Notes: generated by a model from the letters alone, not told the origin. A stretch of DNA of 64,000 bases from Chondrus crispus (GCF_000350225.1 NW_005178551.1:301451-365450), one strand, 5' to 3'. Shown: positions 10,535 to 22,648, numbered from the stretch's first letter. Translations and numbers: made by a program.

Positions 10535-11639
10535 ACATGCCGTAATTCGCTCTCTCAGTCTACAATTTTCTTGGCAATGAAAGCAGACTCCTCCGGATGA
10601 CATCGTGCCCGCTTTCAGAGCAAAGCGACTCGGTGTCGGGTATCCGAAGAGAGCCCTCTTGATTACGATATGACCTTGCAGTGATATTAAAAACTGTGCA
10701 TGCGCCGTGAATTACGACAAAAAGTTCTAATTGCAATACCAGAAATGTCCCTATTTTTTCTCATTTTCAGCCCCGTCCGCTCGCGCACCCGCCAACTGTA
10801 CCGGGTCGTACTGTATCGTACCCCTGTACTAACCGTTGTCAAATCGATGATTTCCGGAGGACAGGTGTCGCCTCTTTTGGCATATTATCGTGGCAGGGGC
10901 GGGGCGGTTGTTCGTCCGCACCCTCCGTCATCCTCACTCTGTCCGTACCCAAGCATGCGCACGCTACTCCCCACCTCTCGTGCCTTAATTTGTGCGATCT
11001 GTTCGCTCCTGCGCATGACCGGCGCGACTTGACCATGCCGCAACGTTCTTGGCGGCCATTCCTGGGGCGAACCGCGTCCCCTAAGATGCGAATTCTCAAA
11101 CTCAGCTTCGTAAGCGCTAGCCATCGCTCAGCCCAACCAGGGCCTAACTGCTTCCGATACCGGCTGCCTTGCGTCGGTGATCGTCTCGTTCGTCGGACGT
11201 CCTCTCGCCGCGGTTGCCGGACTTAACGGAATGTCCGGCGACCCAGTTCGGGGGGAAGCGTCTGACCTTTCTGCTCCCAAAAAAGGGGCATTCATCTCAT
11301 CCGTTCGAGTACACGTCGGCCCTCGTATAGTCGGTCAATACGAGGGCCACAATACCTTAAGGTAGTCCGTACTGCCTAATCTTTACGCCTTACGTCCTTG
11401 GCGTCCTTGGGGTTCAGAAGTTAAATACGGCTTGACTTCTGTGCGTCCCCATTTCAACCGTAACGGAGCGGTTGAATTTAGCCGTAACGAGACGGTTGAG
11501 GGCCCCCTCCTTAAGCGCGAACGTCCGCGTTCGCGTCCGAGGTGAGGCTCCTGCCAGTACGCCTCCGGCGGCGTTGGGCGTAACGAGACACCAACTCCTC
11601 CGGGACGTGAATCCGCGCGGTCCAAGTGGGCGTGTCGTA

Positions 11640-11930
11640 ATCCGCCTACTTGATGAGGAACTCCGTAGTCCCGTCCTCCATGGCTCGATGCCGGAGTAAC
11701 CGTTCGACGGCATACTGCGTGCAGTCGGTGACCTTGTCGGCAAGGTCACCCGGGGTCGTCGCACCCGTCCGTGGCACGTCTATCGGCGGAGACGCGTGCA
11801 CACAGGGGTCTGCGGAGACGCGCTCGGTCACCATCACGATCGATCGTGATGGTTCGCTCGTCATTAGCGAGGACTCGCTATGGCCCAACGGCGGGCGATG
11901 AGAGTTTGTTTGACGTCTTTTCCCCATCGG
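11640..11930 (-). pseudogene. Chromodomain remnant of gypsy element 1
   Basis: A short minus-strand segment matches the C-terminal chromodomain of the second gypsy element (around 55270-55450), with the common core QYAVERLL and EFLIK. Chromodomains at this place mark the chromovirus branch of Ty3/gypsy, where they steer integration. The coding region around it is degraded. Confidence 0.65.
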
Positions 11931-11949
11931 TGGGGTTCAGGTAGACATA

Positions 11950-14080
11950 ATTACCTGATGTGAGACGCGTACAGTGCCTTCCGTCGGCGGCGAGCACTTG
12001 GCCGGGGGTCGTCCGTACCGATCCCTGCTTTCTCGACGGGTGTCCTCTCCGCGGAACTAGGTCGGCTAGCTTCTGCCTCCCCGACTAAATCGGTAAAGTC
12101 GGTGAGGTGTAGCGCATGTGCGATCCCCTCGGCGACACGGCGTTCGGTAGGATCTTCGGGGCGTGTTGCATCGACACACGCCTGACGCTCTATCTTGTGC
12201 ACGGGGCTTACGCAAGCCCCGGTGCCTTCACGGTCGGTCCGTGGCATCTGACCTACGGAGGTTAGGGTGTCTTCTCTTTCGGAAACACGGGCCGGGCTTA
12301 CGGAAGCCTGGGCGCCTTCGCGTTCTTCGCGGATGGTGGTCGCCACCGGACCCACGGGGTTCTCGATGGCTTCTTGTGTGGCACAAGAGGCGGAGCGCCG
12401 CCTCCATCTCGATGCGAGATGTCGAGCTCCGCGACCCGGTGGTCCGTACCACCGGGCGCCCTTGGAGTGTGGGTGTATGCGGTAGCGAAGCGTCCGGTCA
12501 ACTTTGATGACGCGGACGTGGGAGGTCGGCCTCCCACGGGCTTGTAGCCTCCCGTAATGAGGACAGGGTCGGCCTGCCACTCATCTTCTCCTATGTGGAG
12601 GGATGCCGAAGGCGAACTTGTCGCATGTGACCTCGGGGTTCGATTCCCCCTCGCTGCCGGTTTCGGATCCGGCAGCTGCAAACCGCACTGAGCGCGGCAC
12701 GTTGTGCCTCCCCGCGTCGCGATACGGCGGATCGTTGTAAGGTCTGTATTCTGTTGTCCGAGCAATCGTTGGACCGTCTCAGCCACTGCGGCCCGGGTCG
12801 CAGGAGCTAGTCCGCTTACGAATTCGTGTAGCGTACGGACGTCTACCGGACCGGTGTGCGCGGTGAGATCCACCGGCTGATAGCCGCCGCAGCGGGGATC
12901 GAAAGAGAGAATCGGTTCTCGTGATCCGCGGGCGGTATCTCCGCGTCTTTTGTCGTCCACGTACGGTACGCGTGTCATTTGCCGCATGTCTCCGGCGACA
13001 TGCGGTAGGGCTTGGGTCTCGGACGCGAAATTTGCGTCCGTCTTGGGGCTGCGCTGCCCAGTGACCCGACTGGTGTCGGCACCAGTCGGGCTCCCTTCTT
13101 GCGCATCGGGCGCGTTCGGAGGTACAGTGGCACCGGGCCCTCTCGGGGGGGCTCCGGGCGACCTTTCGGCCGATGCCTGTCCATCTTACGAACGCGCCTG
13201 ACGCGGTGACGGGTAGTGTACGTACGTCTACCGGACCGGGGTGCGCGGTGTAATTCACCGGCGGGTAGCCGCCCCAGCGAGGATCGACGGAGAACATGGG
13301 TTCTCCGGATCCGCGAGCGGCTCCTCCACGGTCTTGGTCGTGCCCGTACGGTACCTGTCGCAACTGCCGCATGCTTCCGACGGCATGCGGCAGAGCTTGA
13401 GTCTCGGACGCGAAATTCGCGTTCGTCGTTGGTTTGATATCCTCCGCGCTCCGACTGGTGACGGCACCAGTCGGAGGCCACTCCTGCGCATCGGACGCGC
13501 CTGGAGGAACAGTGGCCCCGGGCCCTCTCGGGGGCTCCGAGCGACCTTACGGCCGAGTTCTGTTCTAACTCACGAGCGCTCCGGCGCGTCGAGTTGAGTT
13601 CTGCAGCCGTATGCGCGAACGCTCCCATCTGTTCGGCAAATGGGAAAGGCTGCGTGTCCCGTCGTACCCCGGAGTTCGTACTCGCGGGTCGACGTGCAAC
13701 GTCCGCCGTAGGGGCATCGATGCGCGCGTCCTCGACCAACACTAGACGGAGTGCAACTGGTCGACGAGCGCGCGCAGGCTCTCCCAGGACTGAGTCACGC
13801 GCTCAAACCTTCCTTCGTGGAGGTAGCGCGACTCGTCAGTACAGCGGGCGTAGACGTGGTCGGTCACGTCGACACGAGGGGATGTCTGGACATCCTCGAT
13901 ATACTCCGCGATGCGTTCGTACATCGCGCGAGCGCGTCCTTCTGAGTAGTCCGGCGACGGTTCGCGATCCCGAGGACCTGCGGCGCCGTCGTCGGATCGG
14001 ACGCGTAGCGAGGACGCCTGCATATCGGTCGGTGCGGAGTGGACCGAGGGTTCGGACCCTTCGCTCATCTCGACGCATAC
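11950..14080 (-). pseudogene. gag-like remnants of gypsy element 1
   Basis: Several minus-strand segments are clearly related to the gag region of gypsy element 2. They share GPRDREPSP, RAMYERI, GPVDVRTLHEFV and GLAPATRAAVAETVQ. The region lies directly downstream of the 5' LTR and primer-binding site, as expected for gag. The reading is broken in several places. Confidence 0.65.
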
Positions 14081-14144
14081 GGACGCGGAGGAAATCGGCC
14101 GTCTTCTCGGAACGATCGTAAAGTCTTCTAGGTCGGGAGACCAC

Positions 14145-14738
14145 TGTAGTATAAACACCCCCAACGGAGGGGGGTGTATACTCAGTTCTTGTGGAGACCC
14201 CGATCGGCGGGAAGACGGGAAGCAACCCCAGCTAACGGAACCGGGCGAGCCCGGGGTAGCAGTGGTAGAGCGGGTACGGTCAGGGACGCGCGCACGCGCG
14301 GGCCGATCTACGCCTCGACGCCCCGGCGCAGCGCTGGGTGACGTACCAGCGCTGACGGGCGGAGGCGGATCTAGGCTCGCTGGCGTGCTTGCGCGTCCCC
14401 TGCCCGCTCGTTTCCCAACTAGATACGGGCTAGTCGGAACCCGTTCTAGAATAAGCGGGGCGAGGTTGACCAAAGGCGTAGGTTCTGGACAAGCTCGTGC
14501 TTGTCCTTCCCCTCCGCCGCCGGCCTGCCCTAGTATTTAATGTACAAGTTAGTCTATCATACTACAGTACAGTACGAACTGTACTGTAGAGCTACTGTAG
14601 TCAGCGCGGGTCGTCCTGCGCCCCGGTACTGTCGGTCATCGGGGCTGACAGTACACGTGTGGTACACGTATGATACACGTGAGGCACACGTGTGTGATCT
14701 AATCTAAATCTAGTTCCACGGGAGGGGGTTATACTACA
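14145..14738 (-). repeat. 5' LTR of gypsy element 1
   Basis: This is the partner of 7000-7593, identical except for one visible substitution. It is followed on the element's strand by a primer-binding-like sequence one base inside. Confidence 0.9.
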
Positions 14739-14764
14739 CCTGGTACACCTTATACCCTTGATAA

Positions 14765-15080
14765 GGTCTTCGACGGGGGCGTCGCAACGCAGCCCGACGG
14801 GAATTTGCAAACACGTAGCAGCGCTACACCTCCGTACTGCCCGATGGCAAAGTACCGACACCGGAACGGTCGCAACCTGTATCCGATGGAACCAACACTG
14901 TCCTGTATACACAACAGGACCTTCGAGGGAGACGTCGTCGCAACAGCCTCCGTCGGGGGACGTAAACAAGTAGCAGCGCTACACCCACGTGTCGCCCGAT
15001 GGCTAAGACACCTACACCGGTCCGGTCGCAACCAAAGCCGATGGCACCAACAACAAACAAAAGAACCAACACAAGAGCCC
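14765..15080. repeat. Degenerate tandem repeat, unit about 155 bp, two copies
   Basis: The blocks starting near 14765 and 14920 share TTCGA(C/G)GG, GTAGCAGCGCTACACC, GCCCGATGGC and CGATGG(A/C)ACCAACA in the same order. Similarity is imperfect. They may be monomers of an older element into which gypsy element 1 inserted. Confidence 0.6.
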
Positions 15081-15511
15081 GATGACTCCAGTCGTCACAA
15101 TGTGGATCGCAATCAGGCACGGTGGAACCAACACAAGGTAAGGGAATAGAAATAGAGATAGAAATAGAAATGGATAGGTGAAATAAAGGAAAAGGAAAGG
15201 GAACCCCAGAGCGCAAAGGATAGCGTAATCTGTGGTAAAAGGGAGCGTCTTGGGAAAGACGGACTTCGACCAAGGCGATATTCAACTCTGGCAACTCGGG
15301 TTACCTTTACTGACTTGGTGGTCAGCGGGCTGATATATATATCGCCCCGCCGGAGCCACTACAGTAGCTCGCGGCGCTAGATCCTAGATCTAATCTAATG
15401 TCAGCAAAATTAATGCCAACTAATTAACTAAATGAAAAAAACAATTAAAAATTAAAACTGTGCACTTATTCACACGTGTGTCCCCCAACCCGGACTATTT
15501 TTCATATCCAA
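15081..15511. other. Low-complexity and AT-rich segment
   Basis: A purine-rich GAAATA-type microsatellite lies at about 15145-15205. A short CTACAGTAGCTCG...GATCTAATCTAA stretch near 15360-15400 resembles LTR material, and an AT-rich run lies at 15400-15460. I see no gene. Confidence 0.4.
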
Positions 15512-17545
15512 TTAATTTCCTTTCGTTTCACCCCCCTGTAAACCCCCATATTGCACTACAGTGCGATGAGCATCCAGGGCCTCGCGCCATAGGGCGGGCC
15601 ATTCGGACTCGGAACCAGCACGGCGGAGGCATTGAGATAAAGCTAGACGTTGGCGTGATTGTGTTCGCCATCCAGGTTCACCACGGAATGATCGTCGGAG
15701 CACTGCGGTCGGGAAGAGGTGGAGGCGGAGACATGCAGCGTGCATGTCAAGGGGGGAGAGGCGAGCTGAGGCTTTTCTGATAAGGCAAATGAGGAGCAGC
15801 ACCGTGGCGTGCAAGCAATGCCCAGGGATAGAGTTGAAGATGTCAGAGGGGCGGAATGGGGAGCGGAGAATTTCTTCAACTGAAGGAAGGGGAGAGGAGG
15901 AAGAGGATGATGAAGGCGGGCTGTGAGCGAGGGGGGTACCTGGGACGAGGGCGTAGCAGAGGATGAGAGGGACTGTTGACTCACTGTGATGACGAAGGGT
16001 GCGGGAGCGGAACCGCGACAGAAGAGAAGGAGGGACTGCGAAAACGGCGGGCCGAGGGGAGAGCGGCGGAGATGGAGAGGCGTTTGCGCAGGGCATTGGG
16101 GGCGGCTGAGGGGCCGGCGTGGTCAGGTAGCGGCGGCCAGGCGGGGGAGGGGGGAAGCGCTTCATAAGGGGAGGGGGGAAGTGTAGGGCGGTCGGACGAG
16201 GCAAGAGGGGAGGGAGGGGGAGGCGGAAGGAGATAAGGGGGAGCGGGGAAATAGCTAAGGGCGCATGCGCCGTAGCATGGTCGGCGCCAGCGACCGTGGC
16301 AGCGGCATCACGGGTGGGTACGTTGGGAACAAGGACCGGAAAGGGCGGAACAGGAGGCCGAGCCGCAAGAGGACGAGCAGGCGAAGTGGGCGGAGCGGAA
16401 GTCGAGGCGGCAGTGGGAGCCCGAGTAGGGGCCTCGACGGGGACTTGAGGGGCGGCAATCGCCACAACAGGGGCAGAGGCGTGCCACGGAGAAGGAAGGG
16501 TGGACGCAGGGCGGTAAAGAGCGGATCAAGCCACGCGAGTAGAGGGTCCGGGTGGATTATGGCGGGTTGACTGGCGAGGGGTGATCTCGCGGGCGTGAGC
16601 CTGAAGCGAGAAGGCCAGAGCTTGACGGACGGGTAGCGGCACGGCGGTTGACGAGACGGAGCGCCTGGCGGCGTAGGCGGCAGACAACTCCGGCGGCGGC
16701 GAAAGAGTCGAGAGCGGAAGCGGTGGGAGGCACGGGGGCAGGATGGCGAGGTCTTCGTAGATGAGACGGAGGTGGGCGAGGATGCGGACGAAGAGATCAG
16801 TTTGAGACGCGAGGAAGTAGACGTATATCCAGCGGCCAACTCCGGGGACTATGACGTGGGGAGGAAGAACGGCGCCAGCGAGGTGGACGCTTCGACGTTG
16901 GGCGGACTGGGCAGCAGCAAAGGAAGGGAATGCAGCGAAGTTGGCGTCCGGGGCAAGACTGTAGGCGGTGACGGCGGGGGGCGGAGCCACAGGCTCTCCG
17001 GTGCGGACGAGAGCGTGGGCTTCAGCGAGTGTGGCATGCGAGACTGAAGTAGGGGCAGCAAGTGCCGCACGGGCAGCGGCGAGAGTGAGTACGATATCTC
17101 CCGAGCGGGCCTGGACATGTGGAAGCTGGAGAGAGCGAGCCGCGACGAAAGGAGAAATGAAAGATGCAGTGGAATCTGAGGGCAGGGGAACGAAACGAGT
17201 GGAAGCTGAGGCCTGGTCAACGAAGCGAGTGGAAGGTAGCGCGGCGCTCGCCGCGTTTGCAGGAATTATCGGGGGAAAAGAGCGAGGAGTACGACGGGGT
17301 TGAGCTGCTGCAACGGTCACCCATGGTTGCGAGAGCGGAAGGACTTGGGCAGAGGAGGCCTGAGCGGGTGGAGCAGGGCGCGAAGGCGAGGACAGTGTCG
17401 CTCGCAAGGGCGACGGCGGGGTCGCGCGCGAAGGCGAATGCGGATGCGGTGTTGCGCGCGAAGGCGACTGCGATGTCGCGCGCGAATTCTCGAAGCTGAA
17501 CGCACTCGAGTTGTTGGCGCCGTACGCAGCCACGCATGGGCCCAC
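15512..17545 (-). pseudogene. Proline-rich N-terminal region of a LINE polyprotein, one internal stop
   Basis: One minus-strand frame runs from about 17545 to 15512 with a single stop near 16526. Most of it is Pro/Ala/Ser-rich without a recognisable fold. Near the end come a helical block (LPSVEEILRSPF, LHLFPTAVLRRSFRGEP) and SEWPALWREALDAHR. This resembles the segment that precedes the reverse transcriptase in LINE-like proteins of this class. I infer that it is the front of the same LINE whose RT lies at 5260-6187, now separated by insertions. The ends are uncertain, and no ATG clearly marks a start. Confidence 0.45.
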
Positions 17546-18513
17546 TACATTGGCTTGCAGCGGGTGCGGCGACGGAGGGAAACGGGGGATGACGACGTCC
17601 TCGTCTTCGCCATCATTTCAAATCATTAGGCGGAGGGAGCAGTTAGACGGCAATACGTTGAATACCTTGTTCTCTCCGGAGAACATTGACCCATTCCGAA
17701 ACGACACATTAAACTGTGTGTTTGTTCAGTAGAACTGTACTGTATGAGTAACAAGTACTAGATTAAAATTTTTGCAACCTAAAAAGCTCTTTTGAGACCA
17801 CCATGCTAACTGTGTGTTGGATGCGCAATTCTGAGAAGACCGTTCATGATCGAAGACTATCAAATCTTCTCCGAAAAACACCCTCTCGCGCATCAAACAC
17901 CCTCTCGCGCATCAAACACCCTCTCGCGCATCAAGCTCCCTCTGACCCACGGAAGATAATAGAATCTGCCTGAAGCCCCAATGTGCACCGGACAACCACA
18001 TTTCCAGTCAAACGGCTCTCCTCTTCGGAAAGAACCCAACTCCTACCACACTACTCTGCGCTGATATCGTTCATCGGGCATAAAAAGACGCTCCTTCCCC
18101 CACCTACGTCCCTCCTTAGCACTTCCCCGCCGTCCTATCCCGCATTCCCCATCACCGCTCCTCACCACCTTACCCTTTACTTCTCTTCTGCGTCTCCCCA
18201 ACGCCCCTCCCGTACACCTCACCCTCTGCCTCTCTTCCACATCTCCCCACTGACACCCGTCTACACCTCGCCCTTCCACACCTCACCTGCCGTCTCACTT
18301 CCACGTCTGCCTAACGCCCCTCCTCATCTCACCCTCTGCTTCTCTTACACATCTCCCCGCCAACACCCGTCCATACCTCACCCTCTGTCTCTCCTCCACA
18401 TTTCCTCACGGCATCTCCTCCAAACTCCCTAACGGCCGCCAAAACCCTGTTATTACCCGACACTACACCTGTCTATTGAGCTCGACGTAGCGCTCAACAC
18501 AAGCTCAGTCACC
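17546..18513. other. Non-coding segment with short repeats
   Basis: No gene is apparent. The segment contains a 19-bp triplicate at 17876-17933 and a long C/T-rich tract (about 18030-18440) made of imperfect repeats containing CACCCTCTGCCTCTCTTCCA. The tract lies just upstream of the Harbinger transposase and may be its 5' non-coding part. Confidence 0.45.
17876..17933. repeat. 19-bp tandem repeat, three copies
   Basis: The unit AAACACCCTCTCGCGCATC is repeated three times head to tail with no visible change. Confidence 0.9.
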
Positions 18514-19636
18514 ATGCCCTCACGCTCTGCCCCCACACCCGCCGCAGCACTCTAATTGTTGGAGGAGCAAGCTGCCTTGCGTCAGGAGGAGCTTGAGCGC
18601 TACGACGACGCAACTCAACTGTCTGATGACGATCAAACTGATGAAAGTGAGTCCCCGAAAATGGATGAGTTTATCAAGGAAGATGGAGATCGGGCATTGA
18701 TGAATATGATAAACTTTACAGTGAGTGAATTTAACGGGGTATGGAATCAAGTACAAGAACACGTCTCGTCACGCTACAATACGGGAAGGGGCAGCAAGAG
18801 CCCCATCAAGGCGAAGGATTTATTTTTTATGTCGGTATGTGAACCTAAACATGGCTCAAAGTGGGATCTCATGGCATATCTCTTCGAGATGAAAACAGCA
18901 ACATTTGAAAAAGGGTGAAGAGTATGATAGCGATTACCTCCGGTTTTCTGTATACACGCTTTGTGGAATCGTACGCAGAAAATTTTGATATGCAACGACT
19001 TCTGGCGGACAAAACTACATTTAAAACTTTTAAAATGTGTCGATACGCCACGGACGTAACTTTTCAGCAAATTTACAAGCCAGGAGGTTCCCTCAAGGAA
19101 GTGAAGAACTTTTTTTCTGGGAAGCACAAACTCTACGGATTTAAAGTAGAAGCCTCTGTGCTCCCCAACGGCCAGGCAATATCAATAAGCAACCACTATC
19201 CCGGCTCGGTCTCCGATATCGAAATTATGAGGGAAATGCTTCATTTTCATGGCGATGCTTTAGAGAAATAGGGAGAGGAGTTGGCAAGTACGGAAATTGG
19301 GCGGCGATCTGAATCGTATCCTAATCGATGGGGAGTTCTTTAGGACAAGGGATATGTAGGCATGGGATCAGAAGTACCTGCAATTATCCCTAAGAAGATA
19401 CTTTGTAGGGGGGGGGGGGGCTCTCTGGGTCTGAAAAACAGGAAAATACAGCATTGGCAGCAGACAGAATAATTGTTGAGAATTTTTTCGGTCGGCAGGG
19501 TACCCTTTGGGCTGTCGTCGCCAACAAGTATAGGTGGGCAGAAGGGGGGTATGATCGTATCATTAGAATGACCGTTGCTTTAACTAACATTCATGTCAAA
19601 TGGTATCCCCTCAGGGACGCTGATGGTAAGACGTAA
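18514..19636 (+). pseudogene. PIF/Harbinger-type transposase, broken
   Basis: The likely start is the ATG at 18514, followed in frame by a stop at 18553, after which the frame reads on (LLEEQAALRQEELERYDD). A frame change occurs near 18915. The central part, GFKVEASVLPNGQAISISN followed by YPGSVSDIEIM, is the DDE_4-type catalytic region of Harbinger and IS5-like transposases, with the Asp of GSVSD. A third piece (19454-19636) carries the C-terminal RIIVENFFGRQ and NKYRW block holding the Glu. The copy is thus a relic with at least one stop and two frame changes. I did not find its inverted ends or 3-bp target duplication. Confidence 0.7.
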
Positions 19637-21058
19637 GAGCGCTAATTGAAACGCCTGCATGACATAGCGGAAACTTACATATCGAAGCGAAAACGTGCGC
19701 AGTCGGCATACAGAAAGCGCCAGAAGCGGGCTGTGGAACGAAACGTAGGCGGTGGGGCGGGGCAGCGGACTCTGGGGAGCTTTTTGGTGTTGATTCGGCG
19801 GACGGTTTTTGAGCGCTGATGAGCTCGTTTTCAGATTCGTACTGCTGCCAGTAAACTGATACAATTGTTGATTGCTTGCATATCCCGCATTGGTACACTT
19901 TTTACTCAGTTGCCGGTTTTCCAACCAAAAGACTGACTGTGCGTCTCTGACGCACATACTTCTAAACATACTGAAAGATTGAGAGTCTACCACAAACACT
20001 GTATCTGAGACACATATTTATTGTTCTCAATGCCTGCTTCTAGGTTTTCTTGCAGAGCAAGATACTGTATAACGGGACAAATCCACGAGATCTGATCTTA
20101 CCGTACCCTGGCCCTGGCTTGTTTCCCGGCAATGGCCGGTTTTGTTTCTCCATTTCACACGTTGCCCGCCAAGGCAATCAATGGCCCTACCCTCTCGGCA
20201 CAGTCCATCAATGGACTCTTTCTGGTGGTCTCCCAGTATTGCTCACACACGGTTAGTCACCAATTTGCTACGTCTCGCATGCCCAGTGAAGAAGTAGCAT
20301 CCCTTCTGTAGCATCCCTTCTCTAGACACCAACTACAGGGACCGGAATTACCTAGTCGAATATCGTTTCTAATGTGCGCGCCCGTAAGAAGGGCAAACCC
20401 ATCCAACTAAGCAATTAACATTGCAAGCTTGTCGTGACTCCCAGGCCTCGTGCACTGGTGTCTGAGAAGGTGAGGGGCCTTCACCAGTTCTAAGCGAGTA
20501 ACGTGCAGTGTGTAGATTGCTGACTTTCTGACGCTGTTCGTGAGCGGCTGGCCCTAAAGCATGCTGCGCTAAAACATTACCTTCACGGCAGCGAGTGGCG
20601 AGGGTGCGGACTCCATCAGGCTAGTTTTGATTCACATTCGTAGAACCGGAGCAAGTCATGAGGTCAACGAGAAAGCTCTGCAAATAGCTGGTACTTGTTG
20701 GAGATAGGGAGGGGGTGGTTCTGCTTTATTACCTTGCACCAACGTGACAGGCGTTCGTAGAGCGCTGCAGCAGTATTCCTAATTTCACTACTAGGGCGTT
20801 CCCTGGTTCTGCGTCTCTGAAACCCTTCAAGTCGGGAAACTACACATCCGACTACGTGCAAATATACAAAGGGGTTTCCGATCACGCACTTGCAGGCGTT
20901 CTCCATCCAAAGACCTCAACTGACGAAGAGAGCCATAGACAATATTTAAGGAGGTTCCTGTTTTAATCCCGCCTCATCGAATATCCACAACTGGCCCACA
21001 AACAGCTCTCTTCCCGCCTGCAATGCAAATGGCCAACAAGCACCCCGCTTCGGCACAT
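19637..21058. other. Non-coding interval
   Basis: I see no gene, RNA gene or clear repeat here. It separates the Harbinger relic from the 3' end of the NOT2 gene. Confidence 0.5.
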
Positions 21059-22648
21059 TCACGACGCAGTTGGCCGCAACCCTGGTAAAGGAACCGATCT
21101 AACTTCGTCCTCAGTCATCAATCCTTGTATGAATGATTGGTTGGCGTCATGGAACGGTCGTTCTCCCCATGATTTGATGTCGAAATAGACGTATGCGGCA
21201 CGGTCGTAGCTTTCCAATACATCTGGCTCGTTCGTAAACCACAGCTTGAGGTCTTTGTGATACATCCACTTCCTATTGTACAGTTCAATCGCCGCAAGAA
21301 CTTGAAGGATATCTCTGGGCATATTGTAGAAGACATAAAAAACCGTCCCCAATTGAAACTTGGCGAAATGACTATTTTTCAATGCTGGTGGTTGCATGTA
21401 GTAGCAGGTCGGCAGTTTGAACTCTGGTTCTTCGTTTCTCTGCGGTACCCCAGTCTTGTCACTGCCTCGAGTACCGACTTGGCCCCCCTCCCATGGACTT
21501 GAAAAAGACTTGTACAACGGTCCTGGAGACGTTAAATCAAGCCCCAACAGAGTTAGGTCAACTCCGACGGAAAGCATGTTCATGTCTGTTCCTTCTGCAC
21601 GCGAGCCAACAAATTTAAGTAAACCTTTCATTCCGTATTGATCGGCAGCGAGGACTTTTGGTGACGCAGCCGCCTTTGTACCGTCTGCACCGATTCCAAT
21701 ACTATCCGAAACGAGCGGAGCTTCTGGTTCCGGTTTTGAGCCTGCATTAGTTGTTTGCAAAGTTGCTACTGGAACAGCGTCACCGTTCGGTATGCCCGCA
21801 TCGCTCAGACCGTGTATCCCTTTTGTCCTGATGTCTACTCCGGTCAACTCTGCCATGTCGTTGTGCCCTTGTCGAATAGCATCTGGGGCTGCTGGGTGCG
21901 CTCGTGCCATAGACGGTAGTAGAGTTGGACCGTTTGGTGCGGTGCTCATCATGCTTGGCGGTCGCATGCCGCCCGGACCTGGTTTTCCACCCAATGCAGG
22001 AAAGTCTTCGCTTTGCATACTAAATTCTGATGATCCGGCCGTGCCCGTCACTGCATCAACTGCCTTTGCTCGTACGTCGCCATAGCCCGCAATGTTGTAC
22101 ATGTCCGTAAAGGGACCCAAGCCATTGACTGATGGTCCAGGCATTCCAACCGAGGTGAGTGCTGGTACATCCAGCGGTGTTGAACTGGTTAACAATGCGG
22201 CGGGGTTGAGCGACATTGGACCAGGGCCTCCGAGGCCGCCGCCTAGTGATGGAAATTCACTCGGGTCGAAGACGTTGGATGATGCGGAGCGGATTTTAGA
22301 GTATTGATCCAGTGTGGCGGCGTGGGAGGGCGGCAGGGATTGGGTAGAAGAATTCGGCTGAGCGGATCGGGCGGACTTATCTGCGAAGCCTTTCCCCATC
22401 ATCTGAAAAAGCGAGTCTTCATATGGTGGCGAACGGCGCGGACCGAGCGGAGCCGTTCGTGTACCGTTCATGGCGATATGGTTGGAGGGGCGCGATGATG
22501 GTACGCCGGGGAAGGCAGTATTTACAAGATTTGCGGAAAAACTTGAGTTTGGGTCGCTGCTTGGTGGCAGGTGCGAGTGCGGTGGTGGGGAAGCGGCAGG
22601 GCGTTGGCTAGCGCTGTCACCGCGATAGTTGTGATATAGGTTGCTCAT
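21059..22648 (-). CDS. NOT2: CCR4-NOT complex subunit NOT2 (CNOT2 homologue)
   Basis: The product is a 529-residue homologue of NOT2/CNOT2, a scaffold subunit of the CCR4-NOT deadenylase that shortens mRNA poly(A) tails and represses translation. The N-terminal half is low-complexity (Pro/Ser/Gly). Around residue 207 it has SEFSMQSEDFPALGG, very like the FSIQSEDFPALPG motif of plant NOT2. Around residue 336, YGMKGLLKF leads into VDLTLLGLDL. The C-terminal 120 residues form the NOT2/3/5 box (FYNMPRDILQVLAAIELYNR, then KDLKLWFTNEP), which in known structures binds NOT3/5 and NOT1. The start is taken at the ATG at 22648 (MSNLYHNYRG); the open frame extends upstream only to a TTG at 22720. No intron is needed and the family length fits. 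It is transcribed in the same direction as eL22 upstream. Confidence 0.93.
   Translation of the reverse strand: MSNLYHNYRGDSASQRPAASPPPHSHLPPSSDPNSSFSANLVNTAFPGVPSSRPSNHIAMNGTRTAPLGPRRSPPYEDSLFQMMGKGFADKSARSAQPNSSTQSLPPSHAATLDQYSKIRSASSNVFDPSEFPSLGGGLGGPGPMSLNPAALLTSSTPLDVPALTSVGMPGPSVNGLGPFTDMYNIAGYGDVRAKAVDAVTGTAGSSEFSMQSEDFPALGGKPGPGGMRPPSMMSTAPNGPTLLPSMARAHPAAPDAIRQGHNDMAELTGVDIRTKGIHGLSDAGIPNGDAVPVATLQTTNAGSKPEPEAPLVSDSIGIGADGTKAAASPKVLAADQYGMKGLLKFVGSRAEGTDMNMLSVGVDLTLLGLDLTSPGPLYKSFSSPWEGGQVGTRGSDKTGVPQRNEEPEFKLPTCYYMQPPALKNSHFAKFQLGTVFYVFYNMPRDILQVLAAIELYNRKWMYHKDLKLWFTNEPDVLESYDRAAYVYFDIKSWGERPFHDANQSFIQGLMTEDEVRSVPLPGLRPTAS

Larger units (their letters stand above)
7000..14738 (-). 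mobile_element. Ty3/gypsy chromovirus-type LTR element, insertion 1
   Basis: Two 594-bp LTRs (7000-7593 and 14145-14738) are flanked by the 5-bp target duplication CCTGG (6995-6999 and 14739-14743). The LTRs begin and end with TGTAGTATA and its complement. By eye they differ at a single position, so the insertion looks young. Orientation is minus: a primer-binding-like TGGTCTCCCGACC lies just inside the right LTR and a purine-rich tract lies just inside the left one. The interior holds gag-like remnants, a chromodomain remnant and about 3.8 kb of non-coding DNA with hairpin arrays. I recognise no protease, reverse transcriptase, RNase H or integrase core. The coding part looks broken in several places, so it is probably non-autonomous. 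Confidence 0.85.

Noticed and set aside
8420-10600. Long open frames on both strands across the hairpin arrays (up to 343 codons)
   Set aside because: The frames follow the 55-60 bp GC-rich periodicity, occur in several phases on both strands and encode only Arg/Ala/Pro-rich repeats.
12630-12660. A tRNA T-arm-like GGGGTTCGATTCCCC in gypsy element 1, and its complement near 52990 in element 2
   Set aside because: It lies inside the gag-like coding region of both elements and no acceptor, D or anticodon arms can be formed around it.
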